Positions 35,688 to 44,167 of a stretch of 64,000 nucleotides of DNA are shown here, one piece after another. The notes under the pieces are model-generated. The model had not been told where the DNA came from. It made no database searches and was given only the letters and a program-made list of their open reading frames with translations. How positions within the stretch are numbered: the first letter of the stretch is position 1; every line of letters begins with the position of its first letter. A program made the position numbers and the translations under genes. The stretch comes from Thermomicrobiales bacterium (GTDB lineage Bacteria; Chloroflexota; Chloroflexia; Thermomicrobiales; CFX8): positions 558,001 to 622,000 of the forward strand of contig JBAOIG010000002.1 in assembly GCA_037045155.1 (NCBI GenBank). Direction: 5' to 3'.

Positions 35688-35718
35688 ACGCCCCGCCCGG
35701 TTCAACCGGACGGGGCGT
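35688..35718. terminator. Bidirectional terminator hairpin
   Basis: ACGCCCCGcCCGGTT and AACCGGaCGGGGCGT pair with one mismatch around a very short loop. It lies between the convergent lipoprotein and 35702-36208 genes and overlaps the stop of the latter. The stem core again resembles those at 24075 and 25273. Confidence 0.6.
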
Positions 35719-36208
35719 CTGCCTGCCAGACCGCTAGCCCGCGGACGCGCTCCAGCGCCGCTCGGTCGGAGATCGGCAGATCGAGCGCCAGCAGGCAGCG
35801 AAGCGCCCGCGCCAGCTCGGCCCGGATTGTGGCGGGGCGGTCGTCAAAGCGACCAGCCCCGGCGTTGAAGAATCCGTCCGACAGCGCGACCAGCAGCGTC
35901 CAGGCGATGGCCGGCCGGAGGTCGCCCATGATCGTCGTCAGCGACGCCCGTCCGGCCGCGTCCCCCTCGGGATCGTCGCGAAACAGCGTCGCCAGCCCAA
36001 GGATCACCTCCGCGCCGGTTACCGCCGGAACGCGCCCCACCACGAGCTGCAGCAAGTCCCCCTGCGCTGCCTCGACTAGCTCCCAGCTTGCTGTCGTGTG
36101 CGCCCGGAACGCGAGCCGATACGCCTCCGGCGTCGCATCCGTGCGCGCCTCCCAAGTGTCACCCGGCCCGCCGATACACACACCGGTCTGATTCCCTGTT
36201 GTCGCCAT
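35702..36208 (-). CDS. Hypothetical protein
   Basis: 168 aa, not recognised. A mostly helical, soluble protein with RAHTTASWELVEAAQGDLLQLVVGRVPAVTGAEVILGLATLF and AIAWTLLVALSDGFFNAG. No metal or nucleotide motif is seen. It lies between the lipoprotein and the CRISPR locus, is convergent with the former and divergent from cas3. Whether it belongs to the CRISPR locus cannot be said; its high GC matches the chromosomal side. Confidence 0.6.
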   Translation of the reverse strand: MATTGNQTGVCIGGPGDTWEARTDATPEAYRLAFRAHTTASWELVEAAQGDLLQLVVGRVPAVTGAEVILGLATLFRDDPEGDAAGRASLTTIMGDLRPAIAWTLLVALSDGFFNAGAGRFDDRPATIRAELARALRCLLALDLPISDRAALERVRGLAVWQADAPSG

Positions 36209-36338
36209 CCTCTCGATTCCCGTCCTCTCATTGCCTTGATGATTCGAGTTTTACAGTCCATCGTAGACCGACGAAATCCTGAGTCGCGGTCGTTGACGGT
36301 GACGTAAGACAAGGACATGCATCATGTTTTCACTGGAT

Positions 36339-36454
36339 CATAGAACCAGCTATGGTATATTACGCTGTAGTACTGATACAGAAACTTTGACACATTTATG
36401 ATACCGATTTGATGTCACAGGATCGTCGTTTGCGTCAGCCGGGAGGTAGTCAGT
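36339..36454 (+). promoter_or_regulatory. cas operon promoter region with inverted repeats
   Basis: The 245 bases before cas3 are unusually AT-rich. They hold CATAG-6-CTATG (36339-36354), CTGTA-7-TACAG (36365-36381) and a perfect -35 TTGACA (36387-36392), with only a weak -10 (TGATGT) 17 bases on. The two inverted repeats sit upstream of the -35 where a regulator could bind. RBS GGGAGGTAG is at about 36439-36447. Confidence 0.45.
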
Positions 36455-38647
36455 ATGCGGGGCGACACCGACGCAACAATGGCCTACGCCCATTCCCGTA
36501 ATCAACAAGGTAACCGACACTTGCTACTCGACCATCTTATTACCGTCGCTCAGACGACGCAGGGATTCGCGGAGGCCTTCGGAGCCGCGGAGTTAGGCTG
36601 GTGGGTCGGCCTTTGGCATGACCTGGGGAAGTACCATCCCGAATTTCAGCAATACCTCCTCGGTGTTGAACGTGACTTGTATACCCGGCGACGCGGCCCC
36701 GACCACAAGGCCGCAGGGGCGAAGCTGGCCGCACAGTATGCACCGCCACTCACCCAGCCGATCGTCGGACACCATGGCGGGCTTCGTGATCAGGAGACCG
36801 AGTTACGTGTGTGGCTGAATGAACGACTCCCGGAGCAACGTGTGAATGAAGCACTGGCGATCGCGCGGTCGGTCATTGCTGACTTGGAGCCGATGTCTCC
36901 GCTAGCAGCGCCACCCTGGCTGCGGTCACCCCTTTCGCTGGAATTTTTTCTCCGGATGCTCTTCTCCGCGTTGGTCGATGCCGACTTTCTGGATACCGAA
37001 GCGCACTTCGACCCTGGGCGGTATGACTCACGGCGCGCGACACTCCCGTCTATTCCAGAGTTAACTCACGAGCTCGAAGCCGATCAGAGAAGAATTTCGG
37101 GCAAGGGCGATAACGTCGTTGCCGATGTTCGGCACAGCGTCTATCTCGATTGCCTGAATGCAGCGATTCAGCCCCCGGGCTTCTTCCGGCTTTCTGTCCC
37201 GACTGGTGGAGGGAAGACTCGCTCTGGGCTTGCATTCGCGCTGCGTCACGCCGCACAACACGATCTCAAGCGGGTGATCGTCGCGATTCCCTATACGTCG
37301 ATCACCGACCAGACCGCAGCCACCTACCGTTCGATCTTTCAGTCGTCGCATGCCGTCCTTGAGCACCATAGCGCAATCCAACGGTCCGAACCAGATGACG
37401 ACATCGATCGCGATTGGGAACGGCTCGCGGCCGAAAACTGGGACGCGCCAATCGTCGTAACGACCACGGTCCAACTCTTTGAGAGCCTCCTCGGTAAATC
37501 GACGAGAGCGTGCCGCAAGCTGCATAACATCGCCAACAGTGTGATCATTCTGGATGAAGTACAGACGCTGCCGGAACGGTTGCTTGCTCCGATCCTGGAT
37601 GTCCTTCGCGAACTCGTCACCAACTACGGCGTTACTGTCGTCCTCAGCACCGCGACCCAACCGGCGATTGATGCGAGTGCCGGATTTCGTGGACTCCCGA
37701 ACGTCCGTCAAATTGTCTCCGATCCGATTGCGCACTTCGACCGGCTGAAGCGGGTTGTCTACCATCTGCCGGCTGCGCGCGGAGAGCAGTGGGCCTGGGA
37801 ACGCGCCGCCGACGAGATGCGGACGAGCCCGCAGTCGCTCGCGATCGTCAATACGAAGTCCGACGCGCTAGCGCTGCTCGACGTGTTGGGCGATCCTGAT
37901 GCGCGCCATCTGTCGACGCTGCTGTGTGGCGCACATCGGCGCGATGTCCTTTCGGAAGTAAAGGATCGCCTGCACAACGGTGAGCCATGTCGCGTCGTTG
38001 CGACCCAGGTCGTGGAGGCGGGGGTTGATCTCGACTTCCCGCTGGTATTGCGCGCCGTTGGCCCGCTCGACCGTATCGTGCAGGCGGCCGGCCGCTGCAA
38101 TCGTGAGGGTAAGCTCGAGAGCGGCCGTGTTGTCGTTTTCCAGCCTGAAGAAGGCTACGAACCGCCGGGCGCATATCGGACGGGCACGGATATTGCTCGC
38201 GCGATGCTCTCCCGTCCGGGCTTTGACTTTCATGATCCCGCTGTCTATTGGGACTACTTCCGCGCTCTGTACGACCGTGTTTCACTCGATGCGCCGAGGA
38301 TCCAGGAGGCACGCGCGAACCTCGAGTACTCCACTGTGGCTGAACGCTTTCGTCTCATAGCAGATGACACGGCATCAGTGCTGGTTCGGTACTGGACGAC
38401 ACTGCCGGACGGAGAGGAGGTGGATAACGCGATCGACCGTTTGCGGACCCGGCGCGGGAACCCGCGACTGATCTGGAGGTTGCTTCAGCCGTTGATCGTG
38501 AATGTCCGGTCGACGGTGCTATCGGGATACGCCCGAGAGGGACTCGCCGCCGAGATTGTCCCCGGCCTGTGGGAGTGGTTGGGGGAGTACGATCGCATCC
38601 GAGGTCTGGTCGGCGACCGCCGTGACCCCGAAGCTTTGGTGATCTGA
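36455..38647 (+). CDS. cas3: CRISPR-associated nuclease-helicase Cas3 (type I-C)
   Basis: A 730-aa single-chain Cas3 with an N-terminal HD nuclease and SF2 helicase that degrades DNA bound by Cascade. HD metal residues are in YAHSRNQQGNRH, GLWHDLGKYHPEF and KAAGAK, then HHGG. Helicase: motif I PTGGGKTRSGLAFAL (about residues 248-262), YTSITDQTA, motif II VIILDEVQTLP (about 365), motif III VVLSTATQP and motif VI DRIVQAAGRCNREGK (about 530-544). It is the first gene of a co-directional cas operon and ends 21 bases before cas5. No frame damage is seen. Confidence 0.95.
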   Translation: MRGDTDATMAYAHSRNQQGNRHLLLDHLITVAQTTQGFAEAFGAAELGWWVGLWHDLGKYHPEFQQYLLGVERDLYTRRRGPDHKAAGAKLAAQYAPPLTQPIVGHHGGLRDQETELRVWLNERLPEQRVNEALAIARSVIADLEPMSPLAAPPWLRSPLSLEFFLRMLFSALVDADFLDTEAHFDPGRYDSRRATLPSIPELTHELEADQRRISGKGDNVVADVRHSVYLDCLNAAIQPPGFFRLSVPTGGGKTRSGLAFALRHAAQHDLKRVIVAIPYTSITDQTAATYRSIFQSSHAVLEHHSAIQRSEPDDDIDRDWERLAAENWDAPIVVTTTVQLFESLLGKSTRACRKLHNIANSVIILDEVQTLPERLLAPILDVLRELVTNYGVTVVLSTATQPAIDASAGFRGLPNVRQIVSDPIAHFDRLKRVVYHLPAARGEQWAWERAADEMRTSPQSLAIVNTKSDALALLDVLGDPDARHLSTLLCGAHRRDVLSEVKDRLHNGEPCRVVATQVVEAGVDLDFPLVLRAVGPLDRIVQAAGRCNREGKLESGRVVVFQPEEGYEPPGAYRTGTDIARAMLSRPGFDFHDPAVYWDYFRALYDRVSLDAPRIQEARANLEYSTVAERFRLIADDTASVLVRYWTTLPDGEEVDNAIDRLRTRRGNPRLIWRLLQPLIVNVRSTVLSGYAREGLAAEIVPGLWEWLGEYDRIRGLVGDRRDPEALVI

Positions 38648-38668
38648 GCGAAGAATGACAGGTGAGCT

Positions 38669-39324
38669 ATGGCCGAACGTTCTCTCCTGGAAGTGAAGGT
38701 GTGGGGTGACCTGGCCTGCTTCACGCGGCCAGAGATGAAGGCCGAACGGGTGAGCTACCCGGTGATGACGCCGTCTGCGGCGCGAGGCATCCTGGAAGCG
38801 ATCTTCTGGAAGCCGGAGTTAGCTGGATCGTGCGAGAGATATGGGTGTTGAATCCGGTCAGTTATACGCCCATCATGCGGAACGAGGTTCAGACACGGCA
38901 GTCATACCGTACCGCTACCGGTTGGGCCGCGGCTGGAGCCGGAAACTTTGTCGCTCCGGACGACAGGACGCAGCGTCACACACTTGCGCTGCGCGACGTC
39001 GGGTACGTCATCCGCGCTGACATGCAGCTTCGGGCGGATGTCCCCGATAACATCGCCAAGTACCGGGACCAGTTTCGTCGTCGGGTCGCGCGCGGCCAAT
39101 GCTTCAGCATGCCGTATCTTGGCTGTCGCGAATTCTCGGCATCCTTTGGTCCGCTCGATGGCAACGAAACGCCAGTCGCGATCAGCGACGATCTTGGCGG
39201 GATGCTGCACGGGATCGACTACGACTTGACCACGCAGGGCGCGGGCACGCCGCGCTTCTTTGCTGCCCGCCTCGACCATGGGGTGCTGCGCGTGCCACCG
39301 GCTCCTGAGATTGGGGCGGACTGA
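38669..39324 (+). CDS. cas5c: Cas5c/Cas5d, crRNA-processing nuclease, frameshifted
   Basis: In type I-C, Cas5 itself cleaves pre-crRNA and then caps the Cascade at the 5' handle. Residues 1-50 (LLEVKVWGDLACFTRPEMKAERVSYPVMTPSAARGILEAIFWKPE) are in frame 2; the remainder, from WIVREIWVLNPVSYTPIMRNEV to GADx, is in frame 1. The frame changes at about 38817-38825 near GAGTTAGCTGG; one missing base would restore EFRWIVREIWVLNP, as expected in the family. Merged length is about 218 aa, the normal size. Stop TGA overlaps the cas8c ATG (TGATG). If the indel is real the locus cannot process its guides. Confidence 0.88.
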
Positions 39325-41036
39325 TGCTCCTGCAAGCGCTTCGTGACTATTCAACCCGGCTCGACGATCTCGGGCCACCGATGTACAAGCGTACGCCGAT
39401 CAAGTACGAGGTTCAGCTCGATGTCGAGGGCAACCCGATCGGACTTGTCACACTGACTGGCGGCGAGGAGCTTCGGGCTGACCGGGGGCTTCCGATGCTT
39501 GTGCCGTTACTCGTTCGGACGAGCGGAATCAAACCGATTTTGCTGGCCGACCGCGGCGACTATGCGCTGGGCTGGGGTGACGGCCCCCGTACTGCGCAGG
39601 CTCACCGGGGATTCATCGATCTTGTCAGCGAGTGTGCTGATACAACGGGCGAGCGAGACGTCTTCGCGGTGGTTCACTATCTCGCTCAACCCGATGAATT
39701 GCGCATTCCGATGCCAGCGGACGCCGACCCACAGGCCAACGTCACGTTCAGTGTCGAGGGGCGGTGGCCGATTGACTCACCGGCAGTCCGCGCCTTCTGG
39801 GCTATGAAAGCCGACCGGTCAGCGTCGGCTGGTGACGGCGAGACCATGATGGAATGTATCGTCTGCGGGGAACGTCGCCCGCCACTACGTCGGATGCCGA
39901 TCATGATCAAAGGGCTGGGGCCCGTCGGCGGTCAGTCGAGTGGCGCTGCTCTCGTCTCGGCGAACGTGGACGTCTTCGAATCGTTCCATCTCAAGAACAA
40001 CCATATCGCGCCGATGTGCAGTGACTGCGCGGAGCGCGTCTCGAAAGCGCTCAATGCACTCATCGAAGACGAATCGTCGCGTCTTTACCTCGGGCGCGTC
40101 CTGTATGTCTTCTGGACGCGAGAGCCGACGTCGTTTGCCTGGGGTACGCTCCTTTCCCGGGCTGACCCAGGGCAGGTCGAGGCGCTCCTGACGGCAGCAT
40201 ATCGTGGCAGGTCTGGGGCGATGACGCTTGATGCGACCGCGTTCTACTGCGTCGGGCTCTCGGGCAGTGGCGGGCGCGTCGCCGTGCGGGGCTGGATCGA
40301 CACCACCGTCTCAGAGGCAAGCCAGAATCTCGCCCGTTACTTCGCGCTCCAAAGGCTCGTGGATATCCGTTCCAGCGACCAACGCTACTTTGGCATTCGC
40401 TCGTTGGCCGATGCAACGATCCGTGAGGGGAGCAAGGATCCGCCGTTGCCAGATGTGCCGCAGGCACTGATGCGTCTTGCGCTTCGCGGTGGCGCGCTAC
40501 CAATGTCGCTTGTTGCTCAGGTGATCCGACGGATTCGCGCCGGACAGGTGGTGAACTACCAGCAGGCGGCATTGATCAAGATGGTGCTCGCGTCGCAACA
40601 ATCGGAAGGATGGGAGACGTTCATGGTTGGTCTTGACGAGCAAAACCGCGATCCCGCATATCTTTGCGGCCGGCTGCTGGCTGTGCTTGACGTAATTCAG
40701 CGGGAAGCACTCGGCGAACGCAATGCGACGATCATCGATCGATTCTTCGGATCGGCATCCACCGCACCACTTTCCGTCTTCGGCCGCTTGACCCGCGGCG
40801 CCCAGCCGCATCTCGCGCGCCTCCGTCGCGACAAGCCCGGCGCCTACATCGCGCTGGAGCGACGGATGCAGGACATCCTGGCGGGGATTGGGGCGTTCCC
40901 GCGAACGCTCTCGCTGCGCGAGCAGGGCGTGTTCGTGCTTGGCTATTACCACCAGCGAGCGGCTGATGCCGAAGGCCGCCGCCAGGGCGCGGCTGCGCGC
41001 CGTGCCAACGATTCAACGCCTGAGAATGAAGGGTAG
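39324..41036 (+). CDS. cas8c: Cas8c, type I-C Cascade large subunit
   Basis: A 570-aa large subunit that recognises the PAM and recruits Cas3. The N-terminus LLQALRDYSTRLDDLGPPMYKRTPIKYEVQLD is typical of Csd1/Cas8c. A zinc-ribbon-like pair CIVCGERRPPL (about residues 176-186) and CSDCAERVSK (about 233-242) is present. Later segments FFSASTAPLSVFGRLTR-like (RFFGSASTAPLSVFGRLT) and RTLSLREQGVFVLGYYHQRA are the helical bundle. It starts on the last base of the cas5 stop. The C-terminal 137 residues can also be made as a separate small subunit (see 40623). Confidence 0.93.
   Translation: MLLQALRDYSTRLDDLGPPMYKRTPIKYEVQLDVEGNPIGLVTLTGGEELRADRGLPMLVPLLVRTSGIKPILLADRGDYALGWGDGPRTAQAHRGFIDLVSECADTTGERDVFAVVHYLAQPDELRIPMPADADPQANVTFSVEGRWPIDSPAVRAFWAMKADRSASAGDGETMMECIVCGERRPPLRRMPIMIKGLGPVGGQSSGAALVSANVDVFESFHLKNNHIAPMCSDCAERVSKALNALIEDESSRLYLGRVLYVFWTREPTSFAWGTLLSRADPGQVEALLTAAYRGRSGAMTLDATAFYCVGLSGSGGRVAVRGWIDTTVSEASQNLARYFALQRLVDIRSSDQRYFGIRSLADATIREGSKDPPLPDVPQALMRLALRGGALPMSLVAQVIRRIRAGQVVNYQQAALIKMVLASQQSEGWETFMVGLDEQNRDPAYLCGRLLAVLDVIQREALGERNATIIDRFFGSASTAPLSVFGRLTRGAQPHLARLRRDKPGAYIALERRMQDILAGIGAFPRTLSLREQGVFVLGYYHQRAADAEGRRQGAAARRANDSTPENEG
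40623..41036 (+). CDS. cas11c: Internal cas11c (small subunit) within cas8c
   Basis: Type I-C systems are known to make the small Cascade subunit Cas11 from an internal start inside cas8c. Here ATG 40623 is in frame, GGAAGGATGGGAG lies directly upstream with GGGAG 6 bases before the ATG, and the product would be 137 aa. It starts MVGLDEQNRDPAYLCGRLLA and ends with the rest of Cas8c, all helical, matching the size and position expected for Cas11c. The evidence is position, RBS and length; translation is not proven. Confidence 0.6.
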   Translation: MVGLDEQNRDPAYLCGRLLAVLDVIQREALGERNATIIDRFFGSASTAPLSVFGRLTRGAQPHLARLRRDKPGAYIALERRMQDILAGIGAFPRTLSLREQGVFVLGYYHQRAADAEGRRQGAAARRANDSTPENEG

Positions 41037-41045
41037 GAGAACGAG

Positions 41046-41969
41046 ATGACTGCTACGACCGCCGCAACCCACTTGGACCCGACCCGTCGCCACGATTTCG
41101 TCCTGCTCTTCGACGTCACCGACGGCAATCCGAATGGGGACCCCGACGCAGGGAACCTGCCGCGGATCGACCCGGAGACGATGCAGGGACTTGTCACCGA
41201 TGTCGCGCTCAAGCGCAAGGTCCGTGATTGGGTCGATGTCGCGCGTGGGCATGAAGAGCGCTTCAAGATCTACGTCCAGAACCAGGGCATCGCGCTCAAC
41301 GATCTGCACCAGCGCGCTTATACGGCGCTGGGAATCAAGTCCACCGGTAGCAAACAGAAGCGCGAGGACGTCGATCTGACGCGTCAGTGGATGTGTGAGA
41401 ACTTCTACGACATCCGCACGTTCGGCGCGGTGATGACGACCGGCGTCAACGCAGGCCAGGTTCGTGGGCCGATCCAGTTGACCTTCGCGCGATCGGTTGA
41501 CCCGATCGTGCCGCTTGATCTGTCGATCATGCGGATCGCGGTCACCAGAGCCGAGGATACGCGGACGGTTAGCGCCGAAGGCGACGAGACATCAGGCAAG
41601 ACAACGGAGATGGGGCGAAAGGCGCTCGTCCCGTACGGTCTTTACCGGGCGAACGGCTTTTTCATCCCCAGCTTCGCGCAACAGACGGGCTTCGATAGCG
41701 AAGACCTTGGGCTCTTCTGGCAGGCTCTGACGATGATGTGGGATCTGGATCGCTCGGCATCACGCGGTCTCACCGCCTGTCGCGGCCTCTACGTCTTCAG
41801 CCACGAAAACCCCCTCGGCAATGCGCCAGCGCACAAGCTGCTGGAACGGGTTCGGATTCAGCGGGAGCCCGACGTCGAAGCGCCGCGTGGCTTTGGTGAC
41901 TATCGCGTTCAGATCGACGAGACGGATCTTCCGACGGGTGTGACATTGGACCGGCTGACAGAAGGGTAG
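41046..41969 (+). CDS. cas7c: Cas7c, type I-C Cascade backbone
   Basis: A 307-aa RAMP protein that coats the crRNA spacer. DFVLLFDVTDGNPNGDPDAGNLPRIDPETMQGLVTDVALKRKVRDWV is the family's N-terminal signature. Next come the conserved FYDIRTFGAVMTTGVNAGQVRGPIQLTFARSVDPI and YGLYRANGFFIPSFA segments of Csd2/Cas7. It starts 10 bases after cas8c and ends 6 bases before cas4, so it belongs to the same transcript. AGGAGAACGAG provides the RBS. Confidence 0.95.
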   Translation: MTATTAATHLDPTRRHDFVLLFDVTDGNPNGDPDAGNLPRIDPETMQGLVTDVALKRKVRDWVDVARGHEERFKIYVQNQGIALNDLHQRAYTALGIKSTGSKQKREDVDLTRQWMCENFYDIRTFGAVMTTGVNAGQVRGPIQLTFARSVDPIVPLDLSIMRIAVTRAEDTRTVSAEGDETSGKTTEMGRKALVPYGLYRANGFFIPSFAQQTGFDSEDLGLFWQALTMMWDLDRSASRGLTACRGLYVFSHENPLGNAPAHKLLERVRIQREPDVEAPRGFGDYRVQIDETDLPTGVTLDRLTEG

Positions 41970-41974
41970 AAGCC

Positions 41975-42634
41975 ATGGGCGGCGATTCGGTAGGCGAAGG
42001 GTTCGACGATGCGCTCGAACCCGTGATGATATCCGCGCTCGAACACTACAGCTACTGTCCGCGACAATGCGCGCTGATCCATCTGGATCAGACGTATACC
42101 GAGAATGCCTACACGATCCGCGGGCAGCATACGCACGAGCGGGTCGATCGTACGGATGCCGAGCGCCGCCCTGCCGTCCACCGCGAGTATGCGTTGCCGC
42201 TCTGGTCAGAGCGGCTTGGCCTCGTCGGGCGAGCTGACTTGATCGAGTTCACCGCTGCTGGTCCGTATCCGGTCGAGTATAAGAGCGGCAAGAAGCGTTC
42301 CTGGGGCCATGAGGCGATTCAGTTATGCGCGCAGGCGATATGCCTGGAAGAGATGCTCGACTGCACAGTGCCTCACGGCGCAATCTACTACCACGGCTCA
42401 CGTCGTAGACGGAGCGTCTCGTTCGATGACGTGTTGCGGGATCTGGTCGCAGTGACGACGGCCGCGGTGCGCGGGATGTTGGAAGGCAACACACTTCCAC
42501 TGCCAATGCGTGACGCGCGTTGCACGCATTGTTCGCTGGCCGACGTATGTATGCCAGACATCGCTACGCGCATCTCTTTCGGCGCGCGGGTGATCGACGA
42601 CCTGTTTATGTGCGATGAGGAGGAGGGGTCGTGA
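41975..42634 (+). CDS. cas4: Cas4 nuclease (PAM-selecting adaptation factor)
   Basis: A 219-aa Fe-S-cluster nuclease of the RecB type that trims prespacers for Cas1-Cas2. Cluster cysteines: HYSYCPRQCALIHLD (about residues 24-30) and DARCTHCSLADVCMP (about 180-190). Nuclease residues: HTHERVD, VGRADLIEF and PVEYKSGKKRS (the E-x-K motif). It begins MGGDSVGEGFDDAL; a GTG or internal ATG closer to ALEHYSYCP is possible. It is followed after one base by cas1. Confidence 0.93.
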   Translation: MGGDSVGEGFDDALEPVMISALEHYSYCPRQCALIHLDQTYTENAYTIRGQHTHERVDRTDAERRPAVHREYALPLWSERLGLVGRADLIEFTAAGPYPVEYKSGKKRSWGHEAIQLCAQAICLEEMLDCTVPHGAIYYHGSRRRRSVSFDDVLRDLVAVTTAAVRGMLEGNTLPLPMRDARCTHCSLADVCMPDIATRISFGARVIDDLFMCDEEEGS

Positions 42635-42635
42635 G

Positions 42636-43667
42636 ATGATACAGGCGCTGAATACGCTCTACGTCATGACGCCCGGAGCCTACGTCCGGCTCGATCACGA
42701 TACTCTCAAGGTTGAGATCGAGCGTGAGGTCAGGCTCCAGGTTCCGCTGCTCCATCTCGGTGGGATCACCTGTTTTGGGAATGTACTGCTCACATCCGCG
42801 GTCATCCACCGGTGCGCCGATGAAGGACGCAGTATCGTGTTGCTTGACGGAAACGGACACTTCAAGGCTCGGATGGTCGGAAAGACCAGCGGAAATGTGC
42901 TGTTGCGCAGGGCACAGCATGAGGCAGCGATGAGCAATGAACGCGCTGCGGCAATCGCCCGCAACTCCGTCGCTGGCAAGCTGCAGAATTCGCGACAAGT
43001 GGTGCTGCGAGCTGGGCGCGAGGCGATAACGACTGATGATACTGCAGCATTTGCCGACGCAGCCCGCCGAATCGCCGATAGTATCCGCAGGCTCGGTGTC
43101 AGTCAATCCGGCGACCAGATACGCGGTTATGAGGGCGAGGCGGCGCGGACCTACTTCTCGGTATTTGATCGAATGATTCGAAGTGAGCGCGAGGAGTTCC
43201 GGTTCTCGGGTCGGGTGCGCCGGCCACCAATTGGCCGGACGAATGCGCTCCTGTCGTTTCTCTACGCATTGCTTCTGAATGACTGCGTCGCTGCATGCGA
43301 AGGGGTCGGGCTCGACCCGCAGGTTGGCTTCCTGCATGCAATACGACCGGGCCGGCCAGCACTTGCGCTCGATCTGATCGAGGAATTTCGCGCCTACATC
43401 GCTGACCGTCTCGTGCTGACGCTGATCAACCGCCAGCAATTGCGAGCGAATGACTTTGAAATCCTCCCCGGTGGCGCAGCGCGTTTGACCGATGCTGCTC
43501 GAAAGCGCGTCGTTGTCGCATACCAGGAGCGCAAGCGAGTAGAGGTGAATCACCCAGTGCTTGGGCGCGCGGTGCCGATTGGTATCGTCCCGCATGTTCA
43601 GGCTCAGCTGTTGGCTCGCCATCTTCGTGGTGATCTCGCCGCGTACCCGCCGTTTCGCGCCAGGTAG
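42636..43667 (+). CDS. cas1: Cas1 integrase (type I-C)
   Basis: Spacer integrase. The N-terminus MIQALNTLYVMTPGAYVRLDHDTL is the I-C form. Active-site residues are in RGYEGEAARTYF (Glu), GLDPQVGFLHAI (His) and DLIEEFRAYIADRL (Asp/Glu). ATG 42636 has AGGAGGAGG about 9-18 bases upstream; the upstream ATG 42615 lies inside cas4 and lacks an RBS. 343 aa, the normal size. Its stop is 32 bases before the cas2 start. Confidence 0.95.
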   Translation: MIQALNTLYVMTPGAYVRLDHDTLKVEIEREVRLQVPLLHLGGITCFGNVLLTSAVIHRCADEGRSIVLLDGNGHFKARMVGKTSGNVLLRRAQHEAAMSNERAAAIARNSVAGKLQNSRQVVLRAGREAITTDDTAAFADAARRIADSIRRLGVSQSGDQIRGYEGEAARTYFSVFDRMIRSEREEFRFSGRVRRPPIGRTNALLSFLYALLLNDCVAACEGVGLDPQVGFLHAIRPGRPALALDLIEEFRAYIADRLVLTLINRQQLRANDFEILPGGAARLTDAARKRVVVAYQERKRVEVNHPVLGRAVPIGIVPHVQAQLLARHLRGDLAAYPPFRAR

Positions 43668-43699
43668 CGGCTAGCCAGGCATGAGTGCGGACGGAGAAT

Positions 43700-43990
43700 A
43701 TGCGCATACTCGTCACATACGATGTCTCGACGGAGACGGCCGCGGGCAAGAGACGACTGAGGAAGGTGGCACTCGCCTGCCTTGCTTTCGGCCAACGCGT
43801 ACAGAAGTCAGTGTTCGAATGTACGCTCACCGAAGCCCAACTGATGGAGTTCGAGCATCGACTCCTCCGCTGCATCAGCGAACAGGAGGATAGCTTACGC
43901 ATCTATCGGCTCCGCGAGGATCGCGACCAGTACCTGAAAACCTATGGGGTGACACATGACATCGACTTCGATGCTCCCCTTGTTGTGTGA
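43700..43990 (+). CDS. cas2: Cas2 (type I-C)
   Basis: 96 aa, dimeric scaffold of the Cas1-Cas2 integrase. The ferredoxin-like fold starts MRILVTYDVSTETAAGKRRLRKVA with the conserved Asp in YDVS; FGQRVQKSVFECTLTEAQLME follows. ATG 43700 with GGACGGAGA upstream fits better than GTG 43685. The gene is followed by a 177-base leader and the array in the same direction. Confidence 0.93.
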   Translation: MRILVTYDVSTETAAGKRRLRKVALACLAFGQRVQKSVFECTLTEAQLMEFEHRLLRCISEQEDSLRIYRLREDRDQYLKTYGVTHDIDFDAPLVV

Positions 43991-44167
43991 TTGCGCGAAC
44001 CCTGAGGTCCCATCAACTGCGGCTGGGTTCGCGCGCCGAACTTCCTGCACTGATATGGGCATTTCGGCCCATTGTTGTCGAGAGAAACGGCTCATTGCGA
44101 AGCAGCGGGAGGGGTTCGCGCGAACGACCCTCTTTTCCCTGTCCACATCATCAGGAATTGATGTGGA
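43991..44167 (+). promoter_or_regulatory. CRISPR leader
   Basis: 177 bases between cas2 and repeat 1. The motif GGGTTCGCGC occurs three times: as its complement at 43994-44003, at 44026-44035 and at 44112-44121, the last forming the 12-base palindrome GTTCGCGCGAAC (44114-44125). The final 26 bases are a perfect 9-pair inverted repeat TCCACATCA / TGATGTGGA (44142-44167) ending exactly where repeat 1 begins. These elements are probably used for leader-end spacer integration or transcription. No clear -10/-35 was chosen. Confidence 0.7.
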
